From assembly GCA_036491235.1 (NCBI GenBank), contig DASXCK010000472.1, positions 1 through 59,203 of the forward strand: a DNA stretch of 59,203 nt, given 5' to 3'. Source of the DNA: JAVDCA01 sp036491235. GTDB taxonomy: Bacteria; Pseudomonadota; Alphaproteobacteria; Rhizobiales; Xanthobacteraceae. Shown in pieces: positions 45,527-53,522 of this stretch. Under the pieces are notes generated by a model. It saw only the letters and a program-made list of their open reading frames with translations, was not told where the DNA came from and ran no database searches. Position 1 is the stretch's first letter, and the number at the start of each line of letters is the position of its first letter. Both the position numbers and the translations under genes were made by a program.

Positions 45527-46168
45527 CTATCGGCTGAGAACGATGTGGGTGGCGAACTCGGTCGCCTGGTGTTCGGTGACGCGGTAGCCGAGCGCCGGCA
45601 GATCGATGCCGGCGAACGTCGCTTCGCCTTTCCCGAGCACGACGGGCGACAGGGCGAAATGCAGGTCGTCGATCACGCCGGCGCGAAGATATTGACGTAT
45701 CGTCTCGACGCCGCCGCCGATCTTCACATCGCGACCGCCGGCGGCGCGCTTCGCCTGGTCCAGCGCCGCCTCGATGCCCTCGGTCACGAAGATGAAGGTG
45801 GTGCCGCCTTCCATCTCGATCGGATCACGCCGATGGTGGGTCAGCACGAAGGTCGGCGCATGATAGGGCGGATTGGGGCCCCACCAGCCTTTCCATTCGT
45901 TGTTCGGCCAGGGCCCGCGAACGGGTCCGAACATATTGCGGCCGAGGATGAACGCGCCGAACCCGTCCATCGAACGGTGGGCGTAGTGCTCATCGGTGCC
46001 GTCGGAGCCTCCGCCCTGGCCCGTCATGGCGCGGAACGTGCGAGTGTCGAAGAGCCATTGGTGGAGCTCCAGCCCGCGCTTGCCGAGCGGATTTTCCAGA
46101 CTTTGCTCGGGCCCTGCTCCGAAGCCGTCGAGCGAGACCGAAAAGCCCGCCACACGAATTCTCGTCAT
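45527..46168 (-). CDS. RibD C-terminal/dihydrofolate-reductase-like protein
   Basis: 213 aa. RibD_C-type fold: V-A-G-F-S-V-S-L-D-G-F at the start, R-S-M-D-G-F-G-A-F-I-L-G-R-N-M-F (near 80), F-V-L-T-H-H-R-R-D-P (near 122), F-V-T-E-G-I-E-A-A-L, G-G-G-V-E-T-I-R-Q-Y-L (near 160; NADPH pyrophosphate region) and L-H-F-A-L-S-P-V-V-L-G-K-G. These are widespread NADPH-dependent reductases not proven to reduce folate. ATG 46168 is preceded by GGAGGATCT. The GST gene follows in the same operon. An HxlR regulator is transcribed divergently, 71 bp away. Confidence 0.88.
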   Translation of the reverse strand: MTRIRVAGFSVSLDGFGAGPEQSLENPLGKRGLELHQWLFDTRTFRAMTGQGGGSDGTDEHYAHRSMDGFGAFILGRNMFGPVRGPWPNNEWKGWWGPNPPYHAPTFVLTHHRRDPIEMEGGTTFIFVTEGIEAALDQAKRAAGGRDVKIGGGVETIRQYLRAGVIDDLHFALSPVVLGKGEATFAGIDLPALGYRVTEHQATEFATHIVLSR

Positions 46169-46197
46169 AGATCCTCCGACCGATTGCAATTCGAGAG

Positions 46198-46236
46198 CAG
46201 TTGAGAAATAACGCAACTGATCCTATATTGCAACTA
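46198..46236. promoter_or_regulatory. Inverted and direct repeats in the HxlR intergenic region
   Basis: CAGTTG (46198-46203) is inverted as CAACTG (46214-46219), and GCAACT recurs at 46213-46218 and 46230-46235, 17 bp apart. They lie between divergent reductase and HxlR genes, the expected operator site for an HxlR dimer. Confidence 0.5.
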
Positions 46237-46239
46237 GTC

Positions 46240-46743
46240 ATGGATACCACCCGATCCGGCTGCCCGATCAACCTCTCGCTCGAAGTCCTGGGCGACCGCT
46301 GGAGCCTGATCGTCATCCGCGACCTCATGTTCGGCAATCGCCGCCACTTCCGCGAGTTATTGGGGCATTCGAACGAGGGGATCGCCTCCAACATCCTGGC
46401 CGACCGCCTCAAGCGGCTCGTGTCGGTCGGCGTGCTCTCGCGCCGTGACGATCCGACCCACAAGCAAAAGGCGGTCTACAGCCTGACCGAGATGGGCATC
46501 GAGCTCCTGCCCCTGCTGGTTGCGATGGGCGCCTGGGGGCGACGCTATCTGCCCACCACGCCCGAGCTCGCCATCCGGCAGCAGCTCCTGGAAGAAGGCG
46601 GCCCGCGCTTGTGGGCGGATTTCATGACCGAGCTGCGCTTCCTGCACGTCGGCAAGCCGCTGCCGAAGGGACACAAGAGCGTGCTCGGCCGACTGCAAGC
46701 CGCCTTCGACCGCGTCGCCGCCAAGCAATCACGTCAGGTCTAG
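46240..46743 (+). CDS. HxlR family transcriptional regulator
   Basis: 167-aa winged helix-turn-helix protein. The family signature C-P-I-N-L-S-L-E-V-L-G-D-R-W-S-L-I-V-I-R-D-L is at residues 8-29, followed by R-R-H-F-R-E-L-L, S-N-I-L-A-D-R-L-K-R-L and the wing R-R-D-D-P-T-H-K-Q-K-A-V-Y-S-L-T. Many HxlR proteins sense electrophiles or disulfide stress through the Cys at the N-terminus (here Cys8). ATG 46240 is preferred; a TTG at 46201 would extend the frame through the operator repeats. It is divergent from a reductase-GST operon, which it probably controls. Confidence 0.93.
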   Translation: MDTTRSGCPINLSLEVLGDRWSLIVIRDLMFGNRRHFRELLGHSNEGIASNILADRLKRLVSVGVLSRRDDPTHKQKAVYSLTEMGIELLPLLVAMGAWGRRYLPTTPELAIRQQLLEEGGPRLWADFMTELRFLHVGKPLPKGHKSVLGRLQAAFDRVAAKQSRQV

Positions 46744-47204
46744 CGACACGCCCGATAGCCGAAGCGCGAGATGATCTCGCGGCCCGAGATCGCGTGGAAT
46801 TCGAACGTGTCCATGAAATGACGGGCGAGGACATACTGGCGCAAGGCCGGATTGTAGGCAGCCAGCATGTGCTGCGTCGAGCCAGGGTTCATGCGGGCTC
46901 GCTTGGGGCTGCCGCCCGCGTGAAAGAGCAGCGTCGCGTTCGGCGTGATGCAGACGTTGCGGATCGACAGGAAGATCGTGCACGCCGACTGGCAATGGCT
47001 GTCGATGCGGAAGCGCTCGCCCGAGGCGTTGTACTGTTCGACGACCGCATCGAAGCGTCCCATCTCGCCCGCTCGCGCGCCCATTCCCATGTGCAGCGCC
47101 GAGACCGAGCCTTCGGCGCGCGCCGGCGCAGGCGCGAATGCCGTGAGGGCACAGAGAAGCAGGAGCGCGCCCAGCGCGCGCGTCGGCCGGTGTAATTCGA
47201 TCAT
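46740..47204 (-). CDS. Secreted protein with ClpP/COG3904-like motif
   Basis: 154 aa. Signal peptide 1-30 (ends A-R-A-E). The mature part has S-H-C-Q-S-A-C-T-I-F-L (near residue 74) and L-L-F-H-A-G (near 93). In periplasmic ClpP-like proteins (COG3904) the Ser-Ala-Cys segment holds the active serine and the F-H-A-G segment the His. The match is limited to these two stretches, so the family is uncertain. Three cysteines could form disulfides. It overlaps the convergent HxlR gene by 4 bp at the stop codons. GGAG just before ATG 47204. Confidence 0.7.
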   Translation of the reverse strand: MIELHRPTRALGALLLLCALTAFAPAPARAEGSVSALHMGMGARAGEMGRFDAVVEQYNASGERFRIDSHCQSACTIFLSIRNVCITPNATLLFHAGGSPKRARMNPGSTQHMLAAYNPALRQYVLARHFMDTFEFHAISGREIISRFGYRACR

Positions 47205-47308
47205 GATCTCCCTCCTGAAATGGATTGGCGTTGCGACCGCCCCTCGTGCTGATCGAGCAGCCCTGAAATACTGGAAACGACCCGGCTGCGTCTTGGCTGG
47301 GAGGGAAG

Positions 47309-48532
47309 TCAGCGCTCGTCGGCGATCACTTTTCCGTCGTTCGGCAGGCTTCCGGGCGCGACCAGCCTCACGTCGCCGCGCAGTTTCGTCGCCGATTGCA
47401 GTGTCGCGGCAATGGCTTCCGCCAAATCCGCCGCCGGCGCCGGGCATTCGGCCGACAAGGTCATGACGTCCTGCTCCCCCGCCCGCGTCACCGTGAGCCG
47501 CACGCGGCCGAGCCCGGGATGGCGGCGCGCGACCTCGGCGACCTGGCCGGGATGGACGAACATGCCCTTGATCTTGGTGGTCTGGTCGGCGCGGCCCATC
47601 CATCCCTTGATGCGCATGTTGGTGCGCCCGCAGGGCGAGGGATCGGGCAGCACGGCGGAGAGATCGCCGGTCGCGAGGCGGATCATCGGATAGTCGGCAT
47701 TGAACGAGGTCACGACCACCTCGCCGACCTCGCCCTCGGCGGCCGGAATGCCGGTGCCGGGACGCACGATCTCGACGATCACGTGCTCGTTGACGACCAT
47801 GCCGTCGCGCGCCGCCGTCTCGTAGGCGAGCACGCCGACCTCGGCGATCGCGTAGCACTGAAGCGTCGCGACCCCGCGGCCGTCGAGCTCGGCGCGCAGC
47901 GACGGCGGCAGCGCGGCGGCGGAAACGAGGGCACGCTTGAGCGACGAGGCGTCCTTGTCGCCCGCCTGCGCGGCGTCGAGCAGGACTTTCAAGAAATCAG
48001 GGGTGCCGACGTAGCCGGACGGCTTGAAATGGACGATCGCGTCGACCTGCATCTCGGTATTGCCGACGCCGCCCGGAACGACGGCGCAGCCGAGCGCCTG
48101 CAGGCCGGTCTCGAGGATGAAGGCGCCGGGCGTGAGATGATACGAGAAGGAGTTGTGCACGACGTCGCCGGCGCGGAAGCCGGCCGCATAGAGGGCGCGC
48201 GCCACGCCGTAGTGATCGGGCCCGGCACCCTGCGGCTCGAAGATCGGGCCGGGCGACATCAGGAGGCGCCGCATCCTGCCGGGCGGCGTGATGTTGAAGC
48301 CGCCGAACGGCGGCGATGCCTTCTGCAGCGCGACAAGATCGGATTTGCGCAGCAGCGGAAGCTCGGCGAACGCCGCGCGCGACGTGACGGTTTCGGGATC
48401 GATGCCCGCGAGGTGCTTCGCCCAACCGGGTGCCGCCAGCGCGCGGGAGACCAAATCGGCGAGCGCGGTCGTCTGCTCGCGCGCGCGCAGGTCGCGATCG
48501 CGGGTTTCGAGTTGGTCGTAGTGTTGGGACAT
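47309..48532 (-). CDS. Phenylacetate-CoA ligase-like AMP-forming enzyme
   Basis: 407-aa ANL superfamily adenylate-forming enzyme of the PaaK-like group. Landmarks: Y-A-I-A-E-V-G-V-L-A-Y-E-T (adenylation motif A5-like, near 230), L-A-T-G-D-L-S-A-V-L (near 292, the A7 Asp), M-R-I-K-G-W-M-G-R-A-D-Q-T-T-K-I-K-G-M-F-V-H-P-G-Q-V split (near 310-334: W-M-G-R-A-D then K-G-M-F-V-H-P). The P-loop region is weak: S-P-G-P-I-F-E-P-Q replaces the T-S-G-T-T-G type (near 95). The C-terminal domain has the family V-N-D-G-K-like end, N-D-G-K-V-I-A-D-E-R. It closes the liv-like operon and probably activates a carboxylate imported by it. Confidence 0.85.
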   Translation of the reverse strand: MSQHYDQLETRDRDLRAREQTTALADLVSRALAAPGWAKHLAGIDPETVTSRAAFAELPLLRKSDLVALQKASPPFGGFNITPPGRMRRLLMSPGPIFEPQGAGPDHYGVARALYAAGFRAGDVVHNSFSYHLTPGAFILETGLQALGCAVVPGGVGNTEMQVDAIVHFKPSGYVGTPDFLKVLLDAAQAGDKDASSLKRALVSAAALPPSLRAELDGRGVATLQCYAIAEVGVLAYETAARDGMVVNEHVIVEIVRPGTGIPAAEGEVGEVVVTSFNADYPMIRLATGDLSAVLPDPSPCGRTNMRIKGWMGRADQTTKIKGMFVHPGQVAEVARRHPGLGRVRLTVTRAGEQDVMTLSAECPAPAADLAEAIAATLQSATKLRGDVRLVAPGSLPNDGKVIADER

Positions 48533-48601
48533 GGCGAGGAGGCTCGCAGTAGCTTTGTTTGCTTCCGATGCTGCGCACCAGCGGCGCGGCGGTCACTGCG
48601 G

Positions 48602-48705
48602 GCATTCTCCCCGCTTGCGGGGGAGAATGGAAAAGGGGGAGCTGCAAGCACGGAGCAAGCGGTTTCCCCCTCCCTACCCTCCCCCGAAAGGGGGAGGAGG
48701 AAGGG
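48602..48705. repeat. Palindromic GC-rich repeat, family D
   Basis: ATTCTCCCCGCTTGCGGGGG AGAATG at the left and CCCTCCCTACCCTCCCCCGA AAGGGGGAGG at the right. Fills the gap between livF and the PaaK-like gene. Related copies at 49582-49697 and 53361-53481. Confidence 0.8.
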
Positions 48706-48732
48706 TCATGAACAAGCGGTCGCATTACCCGC

Positions 48733-49566
48733 TCACGCCAGCCATCGCTTACGCCGCTTGTAATGCTTCACGTCGCGGAAGCTCTTGCGCCGGCCCTCCG
48801 CGATGCCGAGGTAGAACTCCTTCACGTCCTCGTTGGCGGCGAGCGATTTCGCCTCGCCGTCCATGACGATTCGGCCGCTCTCGAGGATGTAGCCGTAGCT
48901 CGCATATTTCAGCGCCATGTTGGTGTTCTGCTCGGCGAGCAGAAAGGAGACGCCCTCGCGCGCATTGAGGTCGCGCACGATGTCGAAGATTTCCGCCACG
49001 ATTTGCGGCGCGAGGCCCATCGAGGGCTCGTCGAGCAGGATCATTTTTGGACGCGACATCAGCGCGCGGCCAAGGGCGCACATCTGCTGCTCGCCGCCCG
49101 AGGTATAGCCCGCGATCGCGCTGCGGCGCTCCTTGAGGCGCGGAAAGTAGCCGTAGACGCGCTCGAGGTCGGCATGGATCGCGGCGTTGCCGTCGCGCCG
49201 CGTGAAGGCCCCGGTGAGGAGGTTCTCCTCCACGGTCAGATGCGCAAAACACTGGCGGCCTTCCATCACCTGGATGCAGCCGCGCCGCACCAGCACGTTG
49301 GGCGAGAGCGCGTGCACGGCAGTGCCGTCGAACACGATCGAGCCCTTGGTGACCTCGCCGCGCTCGGCGTGCAGCAGGTTGGAGATCGCCTTCAGCGTCG
49401 TCGTCTTGCCGGCGCCATTGGCGCCGAGCAGCGCCACGATCGCGCCCTTGGGAACGCTGAGCGAGACGCCCTTGAGCACCAGGATGACGCGGTCGTAGAC
49501 GACCTCGACGTTGTTGAGAGCGAGGATGGGCTGGACGAGAGCCGGTTGAGCGTCGGACATTGGCAA
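48733..49566 (-). CDS. livF: Branched-chain-type ABC transporter ATP-binding protein
   Basis: 277 aa (275 from the second ATG at 49560). ABC ATPase: Walker A G-A-N-G-A-G-K-T-T (near 48), Q-loop Q-V-M-E, signature T-S-G-G-E-Q-Q (near 155; consensus L-S-G-G-Q), Walker B M-I-L-L-D-E-P-S-M-G-L-A-P (near 178) and switch region L-L-A-E-Q-N. The start and G-L-A-P after Walker B place it in the LivF branch. The C-terminal tail is Lys/Arg-rich. Together with LivG, LivH, LivM and the binding protein it completes the importer. The binding-protein gene lies upstream across a family D repeat. Confidence 0.94.
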   Translation of the reverse strand: MPMSDAQPALVQPILALNNVEVVYDRVILVLKGVSLSVPKGAIVALLGANGAGKTTTLKAISNLLHAERGEVTKGSIVFDGTAVHALSPNVLVRRGCIQVMEGRQCFAHLTVEENLLTGAFTRRDGNAAIHADLERVYGYFPRLKERRSAIAGYTSGGEQQMCALGRALMSRPKMILLDEPSMGLAPQIVAEIFDIVRDLNAREGVSFLLAEQNTNMALKYASYGYILESGRIVMDGEAKSLAANEDVKEFYLGIAEGRRKSFRDVKHYKRRKRWLA

Positions 49567-49581
49567 TGTGATCTTTGCACC

Positions 49582-49697
49582 GCGCCTGCGCTCCCCGCCG
49601 GGGGGAGGGTCGGGGTGAGGGGCGCTCGGAGCCGATGATCGGACTCCGAGATTCCCTCACCCGGCTCGCCACCTCTCCCCGACGGAGAGAGGGTCAA
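49582..49697. repeat. Palindromic GC-rich repeat, family D
   Basis: CTCCCCGCCGGGGGGAGGG TCGGGGTGAGGGG on the left and CCCTCACCCGGCTCGCCACC TCTCCCCGACGGAGAGAGGG on the right. It fills the gap between the binding-protein gene and livF. Confidence 0.82.
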
Positions 49698-49702
49698 GGA
49701 AG

Positions 49703-51034
49703 TCACGACGATTTGTCGCAAGGCTCGGTGCGTTTCGGCCAGCCGGTGTTCGACGTGGCGTACTGCTTGGCGGCGGCATCGATCAACGGCAGCACCTTGT
49801 CCTTCATCGGGTCGATCCAGTCCGACGCCTTGACCCAGGCGTTGCCGTCCCAGCGCGCCACATAGGCGGCGTGATGACCGCTGTGGTCGCTGCACGACAC
49901 CTTGAACGGGCGCGCGAAGCCGGTCATGCCGAGCTGCTCGAGCCGGGCCGCATCGACGTTGAGGGACTCGAGGCCCCGGCGCATGTCCTCGCCGGTGATG
50001 ACCTTCTTCCCGGTCAGCCGCTGCGCATTGCGGATCGCTTCCGCGATGATCATCGAGTTGAGCACGCCGCGACCGTAGAAATTCTCGCCGACATTGGCCT
50101 TGGAGGCGACCTGGCTGCCGCCCTTGTCGACCACATATTTGATGATGTCCTGCATCACCGGGTAATTCTGGCCGACGAGGTTGAAGTCGAGCGACAGATA
50201 GCCCTTGCCGCCGTCGCCGGCGGGGCGCACGTCGCTCTCGCCGCCCGCCCACCAGTTGCCGATCAGGTGATCCATCGGATAGTTGATGCGGGCCGCTTCC
50301 TTGACGGCGGTCGGATTCATGGCGCCGAAACCCTGCATGTAGATGTAGTCCGGGCGGTCGCGGCGGATGCCGAGCCACAGCGCCGACTGGTTCTGCATCT
50401 GCGGCGCCGGGACCGGATAGAGCTTGAGCGTGAAGCCGTAGTCCTTGGCGAGCGCCTGCAAGAGCGGGATCGGCTCCTTGCCGTAAGGCGCATCGAGGTG
50501 GACGAGACCGATGGTCTTGCCCTTGAGCTTGTCGAGGCCGCCCATCTTGTCGGCGACGTATTTCACGAAGATCGAGGCGCCGTCCCAATAGGTCGACGGC
50601 GGGTTGAATACCCAGGGAAAGATGTCGCCGTCCGCCGCGGCCGAGAGCCCGTAGGCCATCGACAGGATCGGGACCTTGTCGACAGCGGCCTTGGGGATCA
50701 CCTGCAGCGTGATCGCGGTCGAATAGGGCGTGATGACGATCGGGTGCTTGCTCTTGGCCGACTCGTAGCACTCGACGCCTTTGGCGGTGTCGTAGCCGGT
50801 CTCGCATTCCTCCGCCTTGATCTTGACGCCGCCGACGCCGCCGTCGCGCGCATTGATCATGTTGAAGTAATCGACCATGCCGTTGGCGATCGGCGTGCCC
50901 GAGGCCGAGAACGCTCCCGTACGATAGGTCATCAGCGGGACGTAGACGCTGTCCTGCGCGCTCGCCACGCCCGGAAGGACTGCCGTCATGCCGAGGGCAA
51001 CCGCCATCCCGAGGACGAAATGCTTCCATCGCAT
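49703..51034 (-). CDS. ABC transporter periplasmic substrate-binding protein (LivJ/K-like)
   Basis: 443-aa type I periplasmic binding protein. Signal peptide 1-26 (A-S-A-Q). The mature part begins V-Y-V-P-L-M-T-Y-R-T-G, F-S-A-S-G-T-P-I-A-N-G-M-V-D-Y-F-N-M-I-N-A-R-D-G-G-V-G-G and holds G-Y-D-T-A-K-G-V-E-C-Y-E, an amidase/leucine-binding-type fold. It belongs to the branch often found beside acyl-CoA ligases, where the ligand is a carboxylic acid rather than leucine. AGGGAGAAACAAC precedes ATG 51034. It lies between livM (upstream) and livF (downstream) with a family D repeat following, so its transcript end may be protected and translated more than its neighbours. Confidence 0.93.
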   Translation of the reverse strand: MRWKHFVLGMAVALGMTAVLPGVASAQDSVYVPLMTYRTGAFSASGTPIANGMVDYFNMINARDGGVGGVKIKAEECETGYDTAKGVECYESAKSKHPIVITPYSTAITLQVIPKAAVDKVPILSMAYGLSAAADGDIFPWVFNPPSTYWDGASIFVKYVADKMGGLDKLKGKTIGLVHLDAPYGKEPIPLLQALAKDYGFTLKLYPVPAPQMQNQSALWLGIRRDRPDYIYMQGFGAMNPTAVKEAARINYPMDHLIGNWWAGGESDVRPAGDGGKGYLSLDFNLVGQNYPVMQDIIKYVVDKGGSQVASKANVGENFYGRGVLNSMIIAEAIRNAQRLTGKKVITGEDMRRGLESLNVDAARLEQLGMTGFARPFKVSCSDHSGHHAAYVARWDGNAWVKASDWIDPMKDKVLPLIDAAAKQYATSNTGWPKRTEPCDKSS

Positions 51035-51164
51035 GTTGTTTCTCCCTTCGATTCCACGGGCGTGCGCTCGAGCCCGTCGGCACCTGCGCCGCCGTTCTGC
51101 GGCGGGTCGATTCCGGCGCGATGTAATCGCCCGCCCGGCATTTATTCGGCGCAAGTCTGCCCCT

Positions 51165-52241
51165 TTAATAAGGGAAAGGCCACACCCTGAGTTTCTGCTT
51201 TCCGATTTGCCACAGACGCGCGAGCCCCATGGGCTCGAGCACCAGAAAGCCGATGATGAGCACCCCGACGGTCATGAAGGTCAGGTGATCGACGGTCTCG
51301 GCGCGCAGCGGCATGCCGATCGCCGCCGGCGTCTCGCGCAGGATGATGGGCAGCATGTAGATCAGCGCCGCGCCCATGAACGAGCCGGTCAGGCTGCCGA
51401 GCCCGCCGATGATGACCATGAACAGAACGAAGAAGCTCTGGTTTATGTCGAATACGTCGGACTCGCCGCCGCCGTACCACAGGAACATCAGCAAGGCCCC
51501 GGCGATGCCGCAATAGAACGATGACACCGCAAAAGCCGTGAGCTTGGTCTGCAGCAGGCGGATGCCCATGAGCTCGGCCGCGATGTCCATGTCGCGCACC
51601 GCCATCCAGGCGCGGCCGATGCGGCCGCGCACGAGATTCGACGCGATCAGGGTCATCACCATGACGAACGCGAGCACGACCAGGTAGCGCGTGGTGGCGC
51701 TCGCGGTCGGCCCGGTGACCGGAACGCCGAACAGCGTGCGCGTCGGCACCTCGATCGCGCCCGAGGCATTGTTGTTGTAGAGCCACGGAATGCGGATGAA
51801 GCACCACTGCAGGAAGAACTGTGCCGCGAGCGTCGCGACCGCGAGATAAAAGCCCTTGATGCGCAGCGACGGCAGGCCGAACAGCACGCCGACCGCCGCC
51901 GAGAAGAATCCGGAGACGACGATCCAGACGAGGATGTTCACGTTCGGGAAAAGGCTGGTGAGCTTGTAGCACGCATAAGCGCCGATCCCCATGAAGGCGC
52001 CGGTGCCGAGCGACAGCAGCCCGGTGTAGCCGGTGAGGATATTGAGCCCGATCGCGGCGAGCGAGAACACCAGGAACGGGATCATCACCGCATTGATGAG
52101 GAATTCGCTGCCGAGCAGCGGCAGCGCCACGACGGCGATCGCAAGGATGACGCCGAGGCCGATGCGGTCCTGCAAGACGGGGAACACCGCCATGTCGGCG
52201 GCGTAGGTCGTCTTGAACTGGCCTGCCTCGCGATAAAACAT
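51165..52241 (-). CDS. livM: Branched-chain-type ABC transporter permease LivM
   Basis: 358-aa inner-membrane permease with about nine predicted hydrophobic segments. Family markers: G-L-N-I-L-T-G-Y-T-G-L-L-S-L-G-T-G-A-F (near 65), L-R-I-K-G-F-Y-L-A-V (near 125) and the ATPase-contact motif A-V-R-D-M-D-I-A-A-E-L-M-G-I (near 216; EAA-like). A G-G-L-G-S-L-T-G-S-F-M-G-A-A segment near 285 is also typical. The start follows livH by 144 bp, most of which is a family C repeat. Confidence 0.94.
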   Translation of the reverse strand: MFYREAGQFKTTYAADMAVFPVLQDRIGLGVILAIAVVALPLLGSEFLINAVMIPFLVFSLAAIGLNILTGYTGLLSLGTGAFMGIGAYACYKLTSLFPNVNILVWIVVSGFFSAAVGVLFGLPSLRIKGFYLAVATLAAQFFLQWCFIRIPWLYNNNASGAIEVPTRTLFGVPVTGPTASATTRYLVVLAFVMVMTLIASNLVRGRIGRAWMAVRDMDIAAELMGIRLLQTKLTAFAVSSFYCGIAGALLMFLWYGGGESDVFDINQSFFVLFMVIIGGLGSLTGSFMGAALIYMLPIILRETPAAIGMPLRAETVDHLTFMTVGVLIIGFLVLEPMGLARLWQIGKQKLRVWPFPY

Positions 52242-52270
52242 CAGTTGCCCCCGACGCGATTACATCGCTC

Positions 52271-52353
52271 CGTCATGCGCGGGCTTGGCCCGCGCATCCA
52301 CGCCTTCCTTGCGGCAGAAAGGCGTGGATGGCCGGGACAAGCCCGGCCTTGAC
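52271..52353. repeat. Palindromic repeat, family C
   Basis: CGTCATGCGCGGGCTTGGCC and GCGCATCCACGCCTT mirrored by AAGGCGTGGATGGCCGGG ACAAGCCCGGCC. Same family as 1891-1973. It lies between livH and livM. Confidence 0.85.
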
Positions 52354-52384
52354 GACTTGGAGAAACGATGCGTGGCGACATTCG

Positions 52385-53341
52385 CTATATCCGCTCGATG
52401 ATGCGCTCGCCGAACAGGCCTTGCGGACGGAAGAGCAGGAAGATGAGCGCGATCACGTAAGCGAGCCAGCTTTCGATGCCGCTGCCGAGCAGCGGGCCCC
52501 AGTAGAACTCGCCGAGCTTCTCGCCGACGCCGATGACGACGCCTCCGACGATCGCGCCCGGGATCGACGTGAAGCCGCCGAGGATGAGCACCGGCAGCGC
52601 TTTGAGCGCGATGATCTGCAGCGCGAACGAGACGTCCGAGCGGGCGCCCCACATGATGCCGGTCGCGAGCGCGACGATGCCGGCCGCGAACCACACGATC
52701 ACCCAGATCTGCTCGAGCGAGATGCCGACCGAGAGCGCGGCGCGATGGCTGTCGGCAACCGCGCGCAGCGCGCGCCCGATGCGCGTCTTCTGGAAGAAGA
52801 TGCCGAGGCCCGTGACCATGATCAGCGCGATGACGGCGGCCGCGATGTCGAGCTTCTGCAGCGAGACGAGGCCGCCGAGGATCTTCAGGTCGATCGCGCC
52901 CCTGGGCAGGTAGAGCTGGTCGGCAATCATGGTTTTTGGATCGCCGCCGAACATGAGCTCGCCGAGCCCGATGAGGAAATAGGTCAGCCCGAAGGTCGCC
53001 ATGAACAGGATGATGTCGGGCTGGTTGACCAGCGGCCGCAGCACCAGGCGCTCGACCCCGAAGGCGAGCCCGTACATGATCACGATGGTGAGCCCGAGCG
53101 CCGCGAAGGCCGGCACGCCGTGCTCGTGCAGGCCGACGAGCATGAGGGCCGAGAACACCACCATGATGCCCTGCGCGAAGTTGAACACGCCCGAGGCCTT
53201 GAAGATGAGCACGAAGCCGAGCGCGATCAGCGAATAGAGCACGCCGGCGACGAAGCCCTCCCACACGGTCTGCACCAGCAGGTCGGGCGCCGCGCCCATC
53301 TGCACGAACGGATCGATGAAGATGCGGTAGAGGAGGTCCAC
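52385..53341 (-). CDS. livH: Branched-chain-type ABC transporter permease LivH
   Basis: 318-aa inner-membrane permease with about eight hydrophobic segments. Markers: G-V-L-Y-S-L-I-A-L-G-F-V-L-I-F-K-A-S-G-V-F-N-F-A-Q-G split (near 33-58), R-A-L-R-A-V-A-D-S-H-R-A-A-L near 190 (EAA-type loop) and L-G-G-F-T-S-I-P-G-A-I-V-G-G near 250. Pairs with LivM to form the channel. Flanked on both sides by palindromic repeats within the operon. Confidence 0.94.
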   Translation of the reverse strand: MDLLYRIFIDPFVQMGAAPDLLVQTVWEGFVAGVLYSLIALGFVLIFKASGVFNFAQGIMVVFSALMLVGLHEHGVPAFAALGLTIVIMYGLAFGVERLVLRPLVNQPDIILFMATFGLTYFLIGLGELMFGGDPKTMIADQLYLPRGAIDLKILGGLVSLQKLDIAAAVIALIMVTGLGIFFQKTRIGRALRAVADSHRAALSVGISLEQIWVIVWFAAGIVALATGIMWGARSDVSFALQIIALKALPVLILGGFTSIPGAIVGGVVIGVGEKLGEFYWGPLLGSGIESWLAYVIALIFLLFRPQGLFGERIIERI

Positions 53342-53360
53342 GGCGGTCAGGTCTCTTTCC

Positions 53361-53481
53361 GTCTCCCCGCAGGGGAGAGGGCGGCGCGCGAAGCGCGCCG
53401 GGTGAGGGAATCTCGACGTTTCATCTTCGGCACATATAGCCCCTCACCCCGACCCTCCCCTGCGGGGAGAGGGAGCGCGAG
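53361..53481. repeat. Palindromic GC-rich repeat, family D
   Basis: GTCTCCCCGCAGGGGAGAGG on the left and CCCTCACCCCGACCCTCCCC TGCGGGGAGAGGG on the right, with GGGTGAGGGAATCTCG inside. It lies between livG and livH. Confidence 0.85.
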
Positions 53482-53522
53482 CACCATGCTCACCTAACAG
53501 GAAGAGAATCATCCCCCGGCCC

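Noticed and set aside
39142..47204. Genomic island by recent transfer
   Set aside because: No integrase, flanking tRNA or direct repeats, and GC and codon use look like the surroundings by eye; composition was not computed.
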